Assembly: GCA_021521415.1 (NCBI GenBank)
Contig: JAIQDT010002063.1
Location: 186,001 to 250,000, forward strand
Length of the DNA: 64,000 nucleotides
Direction: 5' to 3'
DNA from: Bidens hawaiensis
Lineage: Eukaryota; Streptophyta; Magnoliopsida; Asterales; Asteraceae
Position numbers and translations under genes: made by a program. The number at the start of each line of letters is the position of its first letter. Position 1 is the first letter of the stretch. Of the stretch, positions 39,840 through 50,700 are shown piece by piece. The notes beneath the pieces were generated by a model. That model was not told the DNA's origin, ran no database searches, and worked only from the letters and a program-made list of their open reading frames with translations.

Positions 39840-40116
39840 AAATCAAAACCCTCTTCGTTCATCAATTTCACCCGACCCATACCCAATTTGAACCGGGTTC
39901 AGACCCTGCAACCAAAGGCCGCAGCAGTCGATGGGGATTACTCGTCAAAGAGAAGCAGTAGCAGTGAACCCAGAGAGACGATTATGCTACCCGGGTGTGA
40001 TTATAATCATTGGTTGATTGTAATGGAGTTCCCCAAAGACCCGGCCCCGACCCGGGAACAGATGATTGAGACTTATCTTGCAACGGTCAACCTTGGATTT
40101 TGTTCCATTCTCAGCG

Positions 40117-40143
40117 TTGTATATAAAACGCTTGCAAAATTGA
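40117..40143. repeat. Border repeat, right copy
   Basis: TGTATATAAAACGCTTGC followed by AAAATTGAC lies directly right of the MORF segment. It differs from the left copy only by a TA deletion. Confidence 0.85.
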
Positions 40144-40152
40144 CTTCAACAT

Positions 40153-40186
40153 AACGCGGGGGGGGGGGGGGTGTACCCCCCGCGTT
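40153..40186. repeat. G-run hairpin in the Harbinger-like right end
   Basis: A run of 14 G (40158-40171) is followed by TGTA and CCCCCC. AACGCGGGGGG and CCCCCCGCGTT form perfect 11-bp arms. The run is prone to length change and to quadruplex or hairpin folding. Confidence 0.85.
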
Positions 40187-40232
40187 TTGAGCCATAACGC
40201 AGGTGGCAAAGCCACCACTACTGGTGGTCTTA

Positions 40233-40891
40233 TCGTTCTGGTTAATACTGATTTTATTGTTAAAAGGTATTGATCGGCCGTAAGAGAAAACAGTAAGGAA
40301 CTCGCGTTTGTAAACTTTTAAACTTGTCACAAGGGAAAGATGTGCTTTGAAAGCAAACACAGTGAGATAAGTATGTCTCGTTACACAATAATGAGTACAA
40401 CTGTTATTGATTTTAGTCAACATTACATTGAAATGGTGCAAACACAGTCAGATTATAACCAAAACTTTGTTTTAGTGAGATTGGGTATGATATCCAAAAG
40501 AGAGTTGCGGCGCAGCTTGTTGTTCGCTTACCTGCCATTTCATTGTAAATTGTTTGGATGTTTTTAATGATAATTTTAAATAGCATAATTCGACAAAATA
40601 AATTAGAGATGATAGATTTTGGTTACATTATAATGGTGTATGACAAATGCATTCAAATAGGAAGGAGAATTCGAAAATCAGGTGACAAAATTGTAAAACT
40701 TTGTTATTTAGATTTTTTTATCGGTTTAATAAAAACTTATTTACTTGTGTAATTCAAATTCTTGAACATTCTACTTTTGTATAACAATTTAAAGTTTATT
40801 AAAAATTATTTAAAGATATTATTATTATTATTATTATTTATGGACCACAAAGATTCGTCCATTGGAGTACGTTGGATTGGTCAAATGTATA
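40233..40891. other. Short intergenic stretch between two transposons
   Basis: No convincing gene. An (ATT)n run lies near 40819-40838, and the left copy of the GTATA target duplication of the Gypsy element is at 40887-40891. Open frames at 40340-40752 lack recognisable motifs. No further MORF exons are found here. Confidence 0.5.
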
Positions 40892-41765
40892 TGAAGAGGT
40901 AGGTCCCAGTAAAGCCCAGTTGGACCCGCAAGACTCACCTTAAAGAGGTACGTCTGCGCAAAGACCAACTGGATCCGCAGGACCCACCATGCTCAGAGAG
41001 ATGAAGACCTTACACGCAGTAAGCCAGCTGTTCCCGCAGGAAAGCCTCCCTTGGTACAGTACCCTGCCTGTTCCCGCAGCTGTAGGTACAAACCAAGAAG
41101 GAAGGCTACCCGCACTAACAGTAAAGCTACACGCATAAGGCACTAACTCTTATACTTCAGCAATGTCACCTGAAGGAATGAGCAGGGCGGGAATATTCCC
41201 GTCCAAAAGAGCCAGTCCATACGCTTTCAGAAGATCTTTTGTACTATACCTACCAAGGTATGGACAAATAGACAAGATCTGGTAAAAGCGACCCATGAAC
41301 CAATCACAGGGTGACAGCTCACCGACAATAGTACGAGGAGGAGCACGCTCCAGTACAAAACGTTGCCATCAGCCGCTGCCTACCCACCAACTCCCATCGT
41401 GGCACGAACATAGCCCGTAGTTGGTGGAAAAGGAATATTATACAGCTGGCCGTACCTGCTTGGAAACCCACCTTCGGCTATAAATACTCCAACACCTTGG
41501 AACGGTATTATCATCTCATATCATCTTATCTTCTCTCTAGCTATTTCTCTCAATATACATTTATATTCAGAGCAATCTAGTCTGATTCTCACGCCGGAGG
41601 GTGGTCACAAGGAGGAACCCCCCCCCCTTCCCAGTGACGAGCTCACGGTGTCTGTTTTGCAGGTCGAGAAGAATAACCATCTTTGCCGGACCTAACCCTC
41701 GTGGGAAACATCTACTTAACCCTAAGATTATCCTTAATCTGCCGGGGCCATTTAGTGTTTCTTCA
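40892..41765 (+). repeat. Gypsy 5' LTR
   Basis: This is 874 bp, with TATAAATA at 41479-41486 as the probable promoter. It has a poly-C run near 41619-41628 that is longer than in the 3' LTR. TTGGCGCCATCCGTGC follows the LTR. Confidence 0.93.
41479..41486 (+). promoter_or_regulatory. TATA box in the Gypsy 5' LTR
   Basis: TATAAATA is preceded by a GC-rich segment and followed about 30 bp later by ACGGTATTATC, a plausible start region. The same box is present in the 3' LTR near 52580. Confidence 0.6.
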
Positions 41766-41766
41766 T

Positions 41767-41781
41767 TGGCGCCATCCGTGC
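41767..41781 (+). other. Gypsy primer-binding site
   Basis: TGGCGCCATCCGTGC begins one base after the 5' LTR. TGGCGCC starts are usual in plant Gypsy elements; I have not assigned the tRNA. Confidence 0.65.
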
Positions 41782-41829
41782 ATTAAGCTAGAACTAATTC
41801 TCTCTCAGTTTTTTCAAACTCCTGGAAAG

Positions 41830-44256
41830 ATGGTTAAGGTTACTCCGATGCCAAGGCCACCGAGTGACCAGGAAACTCCGGTAACCACAACCCCAGCTAC
41901 TGGGGGAAACACCGGTGAATACACGATTTTTACGAACACTACCCCGGTTACCCAAGCGGGGGCAAGTGCAGTAAACAATCCTCCCCTGGGATTCATTGAT
42001 ATTCAGTTCGAGAAACAGCAGAAGAGGCTTCCCCGCCAAACATTAGATCAAGTTAAAGCTTGGGCGGAAGCACGTCAAAAAGAATTCCAAGCTGAGTTGG
42101 ATGAACGTTTACGTTCACTCCAACAGGCCAATGACGAATTCGGAAGCACTCGACAACAGCTCAACATGAGCAATGATTGCGAGTATTCGGATGATGATTG
42201 GGAAGAATCTGACAGTGACGCAAACCCTCGTCATAAGGCGAAAGGGAAGCGTAAAGAAGCAGACTTCCGCTCGAAAAGAAGTTTTGGAGAAACTTTCAAG
42301 CCAAAGAGCACGGGGGGAAACCCACATGACTTCTCCAAAACTTTCAAACCAACTGTTGCAAATGCGGGAACGTCCAAGTTTGCAAGAGACATTGCGGAAG
42401 CAATCGCTCCAAAGAGTGCCAAACAGATGTCCAACATAGGCACTTACGATGGCGTATCTGACCCGGACGATCATTTGAACAGATTTATAGCGGGGGCAAC
42501 CGTCAGCAATTGGACGGAACCCACATGGTGCTACATGTTCCAGATGACGCTCGTCGGGGCAGCCAGAGCGTGGTTTGATCGTCTACCGGTCCACCACATC
42601 TATGATTGGGCAGACTTCCAGCACAAGTTCAGCCAGCACTTCAGTCAACAAAGAAAATATACTGAAGAGCAGTGGACGATCCTCAACTGCGTCAGAGAGG
42701 AAGACGAATCTTTGCTAGACTTCATCACTCGTTTCAACTCAAAGAAGCTAAGTCTGGGCACCATTAGTGAAGATCTTGTTCGCGCCGCTTTCATCCAGGG
42801 CGCTGAATACCCAGAGCTCATCCGCACGTTGACGGGTAAAGATGGCATGCCATCCACGTGGGATGCCATCATGACGGCAGCTAAACGCTTCGCCGAGACG
42901 GAGAAGCAATTGGGTAGAAACCTTCCCCAAAGCACAAACCTCTACACGCAGAAAACAAGAGAAAATAACGTCCGTACCGTCCGACAAAATAAGAAGAGGA
43001 AGCTTGGTATTTGGCAGTCAAGGATAAACTTTGACACCTCATCCAACTCTCGCCTTCTCTTAGGCGGAAGGGACAACACGCACTCGTCAAACCGGAATCC
43101 CAGATGGACGCCACTCACCAAAAGCGTCACCGAGATATTTGCCACCGAGAAACTCCCATGGCCAAAGGCTCCAATAATCCGACAGCGTCATAACGCTGAT
43201 CAGAGCAAATCCTGTGACTTCCACGGGACCAAAGGCCACACCACGGAGGAATGCACATCTTTGAAGGATATCGTCGAAACATTCGTCAAAGATGGAAAAC
43301 TTACACACTTCGTGGCGTCAATCAAGAACGGAGGGAGGAATGACAGTCGGTACAAGGGCAACGGACGAAAGCCCATCGACATCAGCATTCACATGGTTTA
43401 TGGCAACGTCAGAGGAAGAAAACGACGAACAACAGAGCCAAGTGCGTGGAAGGAAGCTGAAGTGCGCTTCCCGCGTGTGCCAGGAGGACCCAACAAAGAA
43501 GGCCCCATAGTCATCAAAAGCCAGCTGGGGCACTACATCACCTCTCGCACTCTTGCTGATAACGGCGCTTCGTCAACGGTCATGTATAGGCAGTTCTTCG
43601 ACAAGCTAGACGACGAAGACAAAGAACGCCTAGAAACGGTTTACGCCTCGATGGAAGGGTTTGACGGCAGCACAAACACCCCCTTGGGTATCCTATCTTT
43701 CCCCGTCACTCTCACGGACGGGAAGTACTCCCGCACAGAAGACGTGGACTTCGTCGTAATGAGGAAGCCACACCACACATACGACATTCTCTTCGGGAGA
43801 GATGGGATGGCAAGATTTAATGCCGTGGTATCTTCGGTCCATGGCATGATGGGATGGCCAACAGCTGAGGGTGTCACGATGATCACGGGTATTCCCCAGG
43901 TATGCATCGCATCTGTCTCATCTAAACCCAAACCAAAGATGGCTAAACCGACCATTACCGAGCCAGAAGAATGGGCCTTCAATGGCAAATACCCTGACCA
44001 GGCCGTTACCATTGGCCCAACAATCACTAATCCCACACGCACCTTACTCAAACGCTTATTGCAAAAAAATGCTGACATCTTCGCGTGGACACCAGCTGAC
44101 ATGACTGGTGTACCCCGAAGTAAGGCGAAGCATAAGCTCAAGTGTGACCCGACTTTTACGCCGGTCATACAAAAGCGTCGCGTAATGGGTGCGGAACAGG
44201 CTAACGCGTGTAGAACCCAAGTCAAGGAACTCCTTGACGCAGGCATCGTACGTTAG
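41830..44256 (+). CDS. gag: Gypsy Gag-protease and start of RT (truncated by frameshift)
   Basis: The first good ATG after the LTR is at 41830 (MVKVTPMPRPPSDQETPV); the frame stays open to 44256, about 808 residues. Residues about 200-330 form a retrotransposon gag domain (SDPDDHLNRFIAGATV, RAWFDRLPVHHIYDWADFQ, ESLLDFITRFN). A zinc-knuckle-like CDFHGTKGHTTEEC is near 462. The protease carries LADNGASSTVMY near 574-585, where DNG replaces the usual DTG or DSG; Asn is a known variant in plant Gypsy proteases. The frame then enters the RT N-terminus (NADIFAWTPADMTGVP) and stops at 44254-44256, where about 2 bases appear missing relative to the continuing RT frame. Confidence 0.9.
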   Translation: MVKVTPMPRPPSDQETPVTTTPATGGNTGEYTIFTNTTPVTQAGASAVNNPPLGFIDIQFEKQQKRLPRQTLDQVKAWAEARQKEFQAELDERLRSLQQANDEFGSTRQQLNMSNDCEYSDDDWEESDSDANPRHKAKGKRKEADFRSKRSFGETFKPKSTGGNPHDFSKTFKPTVANAGTSKFARDIAEAIAPKSAKQMSNIGTYDGVSDPDDHLNRFIAGATVSNWTEPTWCYMFQMTLVGAARAWFDRLPVHHIYDWADFQHKFSQHFSQQRKYTEEQWTILNCVREEDESLLDFITRFNSKKLSLGTISEDLVRAAFIQGAEYPELIRTLTGKDGMPSTWDAIMTAAKRFAETEKQLGRNLPQSTNLYTQKTRENNVRTVRQNKKRKLGIWQSRINFDTSSNSRLLLGGRDNTHSSNRNPRWTPLTKSVTEIFATEKLPWPKAPIIRQRHNADQSKSCDFHGTKGHTTEECTSLKDIVETFVKDGKLTHFVASIKNGGRNDSRYKGNGRKPIDISIHMVYGNVRGRKRRTTEPSAWKEAEVRFPRVPGGPNKEGPIVIKSQLGHYITSRTLADNGASSTVMYRQFFDKLDDEDKERLETVYASMEGFDGSTNTPLGILSFPVTLTDGKYSRTEDVDFVVMRKPHHTYDILFGRDGMARFNAVVSSVHGMMGWPTAEGVTMITGIPQVCIASVSSKPKPKMAKPTITEPEEWAFNGKYPDQAVTIGPTITNPTRTLLKRLLQKNADIFAWTPADMTGVPRSKAKHKLKCDPTFTPVIQKRRVMGAEQANACRTQVKELLDAGIVR

Positions 44257-47195
44257 TGAATATCAAACATGGGTTGCAAATCCCGTCATGGTACCGAAAT
44301 CCAACAAACAATGGTGCATGTGCATAGATTTTAAAGACCTAAACAAAGCATGCCCCAAGGATTGTTACCCGTTACCCGAAATTGACCTTAAGGTAGATTC
44401 GTTAGCACCGTTTCGCCTTAAATGCTTCCTTAATGCGTATAAAGGGTACCATCAAATCCACATGGCCATTGACGATCAGGACAAAACCGCGTTTCGGACT
44501 CCCGATGGCACATTTTGTTACCAAATGATGCCATTCGGACTTAAGAATGCTGGGTCCACGTACCAACGCCTGATGGACAAAGAGTTCCACGCCCAAATCG
44601 GGAGGAACTTAGAAGTTTACATGGATGACTTGGTCATCAAAAGCCTTGAGCCAGGAGCGATGTTGAAAGACATCGAAGAAACTTTCAACACGCTCAGGAA
44701 GATAAACATGAAGCTCAACCCGAGCAAGTGTTCTTTTGGGATGGAAGAATGGAAGTTCTTAGGAGTCATCGTTACCAAAGATGGCTTCAGAGCGAACCCT
44801 GAAAAGGTCGAAGCCATTATGAAAATGGAATCACCTACTACCATCAAACAAGCCCAGACACTGAATGGACGACTAGTCGCACTTAACCGCTTTTTGGCAA
44901 ACCATGCGGATAGGTCGTTCCCATTCGTGTCAACATTGAGAAATTGCTTAAAGAAAACGCACTTCCGCTGGACACCGGAAGCGGAAGCAGCTTTTCAAGA
45001 GATTCGGTCACGCTTGATCGAACTCCCAACACTCACAGCACCAGAAGTGGGGGAGGAATTAATTCTCTACCTCTCCGCCACAGACAGAGCAACCGGGGCA
45101 GTCCTACTACTAGAACGAAAAGGCATCCAGATGCCCATCTACTATGTAAGCCGCGTCTTAACGGACGTGGAAACCCGGTACTCTACCCTGGAAAAATTAG
45201 TCTTAGCACTTGTACAGGCTTCACGCAGGCTAAGACGATATTTCCAAGGTCACCCAATCACCATTCTCACCAACTTCAAACTTGCAAACGTTCTAGGCAA
45301 ACCCGAGTTGTCGGGACGCCTAGCCAAATGGGCAATTGAGTTGGAGGAATACGCGATAAAGTACAAGCCAAGACCAGCCATAAAAGGCCAGGTTTTGGCC
45401 GACTTTATTGCGGAAGTCCCCGCATCGCGGGAAAAAGAGTGCCAGGAAGAGGCTCAACCCTCTCCAGCACAAGACATTAACGATGTCTGGCGACTCTATA
45501 CTGATGGAGCAGCCAACAACGAAGGTTCAGGCGCAGGGTTGAAATTAATTAACCCAGCAGGCCAAGAATACACTTACGCTATTCGGATTGATTTCCCAAG
45601 TACGAACAATGAAGCGGAGTACGAAGCATTCTTGGCCGGATTAAGAATTGCGCGTAAGATGGGAGTGAAAAACTTGGAAGCCCATGTGGACTCCATGCTA
45701 GTAGCCAACCAGATAAACGGGACATACACGGCCGTGAATGACATAATGGCCCTGTACCTTGCGCAAGCCAAATCCCTTATGCGCGATTTTAACGATTGCA
45801 AAGTTGTGCACATCAAGTGAAGCGAAAACAAATCTGCGGATGCGTTAAGCAAGCTTGCATCGTTAGCCTTCACCCACTTGGGAAAGGACATCCGCGTTGA
45901 ACTTCTTGGAGCACCATCAGTCCCGCACAAGGAAATTTGTGTCATCCAAACCGGCACGGAAACATGGATGACACCAATCATAAATTACCTTGCAGCGGGT
46001 ATACTACCAGAGTCAAAGACACAGGCAAGAAAGATACGCTGTAAATCACTGAACTATCAACTTGTTGATGACATACTTTACAGGCGTAATTTTCTGGGCC
46101 CACTCCTCAGATGCGTTGACGACCAAGATGCCGATTACCTCCCAAGGGAAGTACACGAAGGCATCTGTGGAGTACACGCAGGTCCACGCGCAGTTGTAGC
46201 TAAGCTAAACAACGCGGGATACTTTTGGCCGGGGATGCATACGGATGCGCTGGCCTACATCAGAAAATGTAGGTCCTGCCAGCTCTACGCACCCAACACG
46301 CATCGCCCGAAGAACGAACTTGTTCCAGTCACTTCTTCATGGCCATTCCAGAAGTGGGCCATCGATGTGACAGGCCCATTTCCCACAGCAGCAGGGAACG
46401 TTCAGTTCCTAGTAGTAGCCATCGACTACTTCACCAAGTGGATAGAAGCAAAACCCTTAGCCCAAACAACCGCAAAACATATCAAAAAATTTATTTGGGA
46501 ATTTATTATTTGTCGTTTTGGACTTCCACAGAATTTGGTGAGCGATAACGGCACCAACTTTGCTGACCAGAAGCAACAAAAGTGGCTGAAAGAACTTCAA
46601 ATCACCCACACCTTTACCTCAGTGGCACACCCGCAGGGGTAATGGTGAGGTGGAAAGAGCAAACAAGAGCATCGTCGACGGCATAAAGAAAAGACTCTTG
46701 GAGCATAGATCCGGCTGGGTGGACGAAGTTCCACACGTCCTTTGGGCGAACAGAACGCTAAAAAAGGCAAGCACGGGCGTAACCCCGTTCAGCCTCACCT
46801 ATGACACTGAAGCCATGGTTCAAGTCGAGATCGGTCTACCCTCACCAAGAGTCATAACTCAACCAGAAGACAATGATGCGGAAAGACGGCTAGACCTTAT
46901 GCTAACCAAAGAACGCAGAGACTTAGCCACAGCGCGTGAAGAGAACTACAATCGACAAATGCGAAAGTACTACAACACGCGGGTAAAACTCTGCAACTTC
47001 AGTGTCGGAGACTACATACTGCGTAACAACGAGGCTTCGAACCAAGAGCGCCCAGGAAAGCTGGCCCCGGTCTGGGAGGGGCCATACATTATTAAAGAAG
47101 TTTTGGGAAAGGGCGCATACCGGCTCGAAAGGCTCGATGGCACCCCCATCCCGAGAACATGGAACGGAGCTCAATTACGCAGATGTTACATGTAG
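44257..47195 (+). pseudogene. pol: Gypsy Pol: RT, RNase H, second RNase H, integrase (broken)
   Basis: RT resumes in a new frame (YQTWVANPVMVPKSNKQW, FCYQMMPFGLKNAGSTYQRL) with YMDD at 44618-44629. RNase H (LILYLSATDRATGAVLL) is followed by a second, archaeal-type RNase H (WRLYTDGAANNEGSGAGL, NNEAEYEAFLAGL), the Tat hallmark. A TGA at 45818-45820 interrupts HIK-SENKSADALSKLAS; it looks like a CGA-to-TGA transition. Integrase has the zinc-binding HEGICGVHAG...CRSC, core residues in AIDVTGPFPT, SDNGTNF and NGEVERANK, and a basic C-terminus ending CYM at 47195. An extra G in GGGG at about 46636-46639 shifts the frame inside the integrase core. The element cannot encode a continuous Pol. Confidence 0.92.
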
Positions 47196-47741
47196 ATCAA
47201 TTCCAAACTTGTAAAGAAAAGGCCTAGAGCCACTTCTAATGGAAATGATTCTCCTTATCACATTGTGTTGATAGCCTTACCTTTATACTTATGAACTGAC
47301 CACACTAATATGCCGGTATTCACCGCATAAATAAGTGAGGGAGGAAGTAAGTCGTTGCGTGTAGAAAGCGGCACAATCCGCATAAACACAAAAACAGTAA
47401 ATATTTCTAAGGGAAAGATGAGGAAAACCTTCACGCAAGTCAGATATAGGTAAAGTTTGGTCATCCTACTAAGTGAAAGTGACGGTCCTACCCGCACAAT
47501 CATGATAGAGGAAACAGAACATTAACCTACCATCTGATACGCATTGAAATGTTAACTTATTCAAAACACTTAGAAAATTGCTAAGTTAAATTAAAATATG
47601 CATGAGCAAATCATATAATGTTTACAAGGCAAGGCGTTAACAAAACATTTATATTCACAACAAAAATTCAAACATTACAAAACGGCTAGGTATTTACCCG
47701 CCTACAAAAATACAAATATACCCTAACGGTTGGAAGGGATC
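47196..47741. other. Gypsy spacer between pol and the antisense gene
   Basis: AT-rich sequence with no supported ORF, lying between the convergent ends of pol (+) and the antisense gene (-). Polyadenylation signals of both transcripts may lie here. Confidence 0.5.
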
Positions 47742-50700
47742 TCAAGGTTCAAGCTTCGGGACCATTCCCTCCGAACCCACTTGAACCGCACCATCAGTTG
47801 GCTGCGGCGGTTCAAGGAAAGCTTTGAGAACAGCTAGCCCGTCATCATCAGCAGCAATTTCATTCACCTTCTCCACAACTGGATGCGGGAAGGCAGCATA
47901 CTGGTTCACAGCTTGGTCGTAGGCAGCTTCAGTGTCAACATCGTGTAAAGGAAAGTTGGAAGGCGGGATACCCTTCTCTGCAAATCCTAGACCAAGCAGG
48001 AAACCAGCTTTCTCCCCATCCTCATGAGAAGCGTTGAGGGCTGCACTCATGGCATCGTCATAAGATGTGTTCGCGAAAATCTGATGCACAACCTACAAAT
48101 ATATATATATAAAAAACTTTTCTAAGTATAAAGAAGCGTAAAGCAAAGAAATTAAGGAACTATGCGTACCTGCGGCAACGCTTCTCGTAGAAGCCATCCC
48201 TTATTGGCCAGAGCTTCTTGAATGGTAGCTTCAGCTTGATCGCGGGCGCGTTCGGCTTCATTCTTATTGAGGTTGGCAAGCAACACATCCTTGGCAGCAG
48301 CCTCTTCAACTCCCTTAAGCTTGCACTCAGTGCGATCAAGCATACCCTTCTGATCCAAGAGCTCTTGTAGCTTCTTGGCATCTTCTAAAGCCAAAGCATC
48401 ATGAGCCCGCTGGAGCTCCTCTAGTTTGGCTTTAAGCTCTTCATTCTCAGCGCGCAGAGGCTCAGCAACGACTTCAGCTTTGGTGGCCCTTTCGGTGGCA
48501 TTACGCGCAGTTTCCTTAGCCAACCTAAGCTGTTCGTTAACAGCTTGGGTAGCCTTGGAACGGGCCTCATGTCTGGATTGGATCTCGGCCTCAAGGTCCT
48601 TGAAGGCCTTCTCTTTCTCCGCAGCGACGGCGGCAAGCCTCTTGTTTTCCTCCCGCAGCGCTCGCGCCTGAGCCACCTCCAGGCCACGCGCAGTCTTTAA
48701 CTTGTCGTTTTCACGACAAAGTAACTCGACGCGCGGTTGCATCTGGGCAAGAAGGATTCGTAACTCATTGGATAGCCTACCCTCCTGGTAGCTAGCCATT
48801 GCCTCCCCCAACGCACCGCTTGGAGCGGCATGGCGCGCCCAGTCGACACAGTCCGCAGCCGTCCTTAGAGTTGTTCCCCGGCGGATATTCCACCTTGGAG
48901 CATACACCTCATTGGAATCCGAAACTGCAAAAAACAAAAAACGGTTAGGAAAAAATGATAAGAATGGATAATAGGCCAGAGTAACCCACGCACCTGTAGG
49001 GTCGGGAACAGGCCGATAGCCGCTAAACCCATCACCTGAACCTAAAGGATATCCATCCAAAGGTCAAGGAGATGGGAAGGAGGCAAAGGTCGGACTCCCT
49101 CATCAACAGAGGTAAGTCTAGAGGTTCCAACTCTAAACATACCTGAAGAACTGGCCCCAACAGAGGTAGTCGCTGGCGCCGAACGCGGCAATGCAGAAGC
49201 CATTGAGGTAGAGACCATCGGGGGTGAACTCATTTGAGATGAACTCACAACCGTGGTAGCTACCGCAGCTGAGCTCGCAGAAAAAGTCACCGCCGGCCCA
49301 GTGAAGGATGTGGTAAAGATGGCACTGACGGCCGGCGGAGATGACGTCATAACTGGAACAGTTGCTTCAACAGTATGAGCAACTGAACCAGCATCGGAAA
49401 CAGGCGCAGCCGCCTGGGTCATCGCCTCGGATAGGTTGACCAAACCTATCGTCGTGGGTCCTGAACTGCTTCCTCCCGCACCGCTCTGGAAAGCGGATAC
49501 GTCCACTCCTGCATAAAGAACAAAATATTAAAAACAATGGCGGAAAGAAATGCGGAACAGGTACACAAAAAATATACTTACGGGTTTTCTTAATCTTGAA
49601 AGACCTGACAGGCGGAGACGAACCCGATGGAACTGGCCTCTTCACGCCAGTCACCGTCGCAACGCTTGGTTGCTCGGAGGTGACAGCCGTCTCAACCTCC
49701 GAGACAATGGTCTCATCACCACCAAGGTTCCCCGCCGCCTCCTCACTCTCAGTCTCAGAATCAGACTGATTCCCCAGGTCGACGACGGAAGCAACCTTCG
49801 CCTTGCCCTTCCCGCCAGCAGCCTTTTTCTTCCTCACAAAGAAAGGCCCATCTGCGGATCCCTCATCAGAAGATGACAAAATCAGAGGAATTCCAGCAGA
49901 AGTTTGAGCGTGAAGAGGACGAGGGTTAAAGAACTCCTTACCTGGCCGAGTGGCGCTCAAAATCTCGTGGCCTGGCGGATAGACCTCTACGAATCTATCC
50001 GCCGTTTGCTCCAGAATGGGCAACTCGTTCTCATCGAGATCACGAGTACCCAACCGTGCGGGACCACCAGTCTCCAGCGGATGCAAGAGCGACTGTAAGT
50101 CGTTCCCCTCTGAAATAAAAAAGATAATGTTAGAAGAAAAACCCTAAACCAACACAAAAGACAGAGCATACCGTAAGGGAAATAGTTCAAACCGTATTCA
50201 AGGACGATGAGTATTTGCGGCGTCCCAGACCCAGCATCCTTCCACACGCGGCTCATACCGAGCATCACCATCCCAGACTCCGCGAAGCGATAAACCAGAG
50301 TCTGGATCTGGGAGATCTTGGCGAACTATTCCGTCTCCTGGTAATTGGAGGCGTGAAGGTTGGGGAGCGCCCACCCATTCTTGAACGTCATCGCGATGGG
50401 GACGACGCGAGCGGAGATGAAGAAAAACTCCCGCTTCCAAGAACGAAGACTACGCTCGGTAGCGCAGATCTTCAACCCCTTGATCCGGGTAACAAGGGTA
50501 TACCAACCCTGGATGCACCTCCAGGTGTAGAAGGTCATCAGACGGTCGACGCGGGGCTCCATGCCCAAGATACGGCACACCCATTCGGAATGGCGAACTT
50601 TAGCGATCGCCATTGGGTGCACCTCCGTCAAAAGCACACCGTGTTTCTCCAAAACACAGTATACGAACTTCGTTAATGGGAATCTTAGATTCCCATATAT

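Larger units (their letters stand above)
27421..40154 (+). pseudogene. Truncated MORF/DAG-like organellar RNA-editing factor, split by the Copia element
   Basis: The left part, 27421-27497, encodes a transit-peptide-like N-terminus (MATLNFSLIFKTLTPKSTKP). The right part resumes at 39845 after the AAATC target duplication and reads in the same frame to a stop at 40152-40154. Together they make 387 nt. The right part carries [12 protein letters not shown] and [19 protein letters not shown], then [17 protein letters not shown], the signature of plant MORF (RIP/DAG) proteins, closest in style to chloroplast MORF9. These proteins support C-to-U editing with PPR factors. Similarity stops after TYLATV, and the rest of the conserved domain is not found within the next 650 bp. 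The fragment is therefore truncated independently of the Copia insertion, consistent with capture by the surrounding Harbinger-like element. Confidence 0.75.
26858..40229. mobile_element. PIF/Harbinger-like element carrying a captured MORF gene fragment (interrupted by a Copia insertion)
   Basis: The left end GACCATGTGTAGTCGT (from 26858) and the right end ACCACTACTGGTGGTC (to 40229) are inverted repeats with 12 of 16 matches. TTA flanks both sides (26855-26857 and 40230-40232). Removing the 12.3-kb Copia insertion leaves an element of about 1.0 kb. From the left it holds two copies of a CAGGGGTTATGCGCCACGTG block, a minus-strand acidic transposase-like C-terminus (27090-27302), a plus-strand promoter and 5' coding part of a MORF-like gene, and GC-rich subterminal sequence. 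A 27-bp sequence borders the MORF segment on both sides. This is the structure of a Pack-type transposon that acquired a host gene fragment. The TIR match is imperfect, so the boundaries need a second copy to confirm. Confidence 0.6.

Noticed and set aside
27421..40154. A functional MORF gene simply disrupted by the Copia element
   Set aside because: The conserved domain stops after TYLATV and no later exons are present. Transposon termini and border repeats enclose the segment, so capture is the better explanation. It stays an alternative until the genome is searched.
40940..41143. Minus-strand 67-residue ORF, repeated at 52041-52244
   Set aside because: It lies inside both LTRs and is duplicated only because the LTRs are; no coding evidence.
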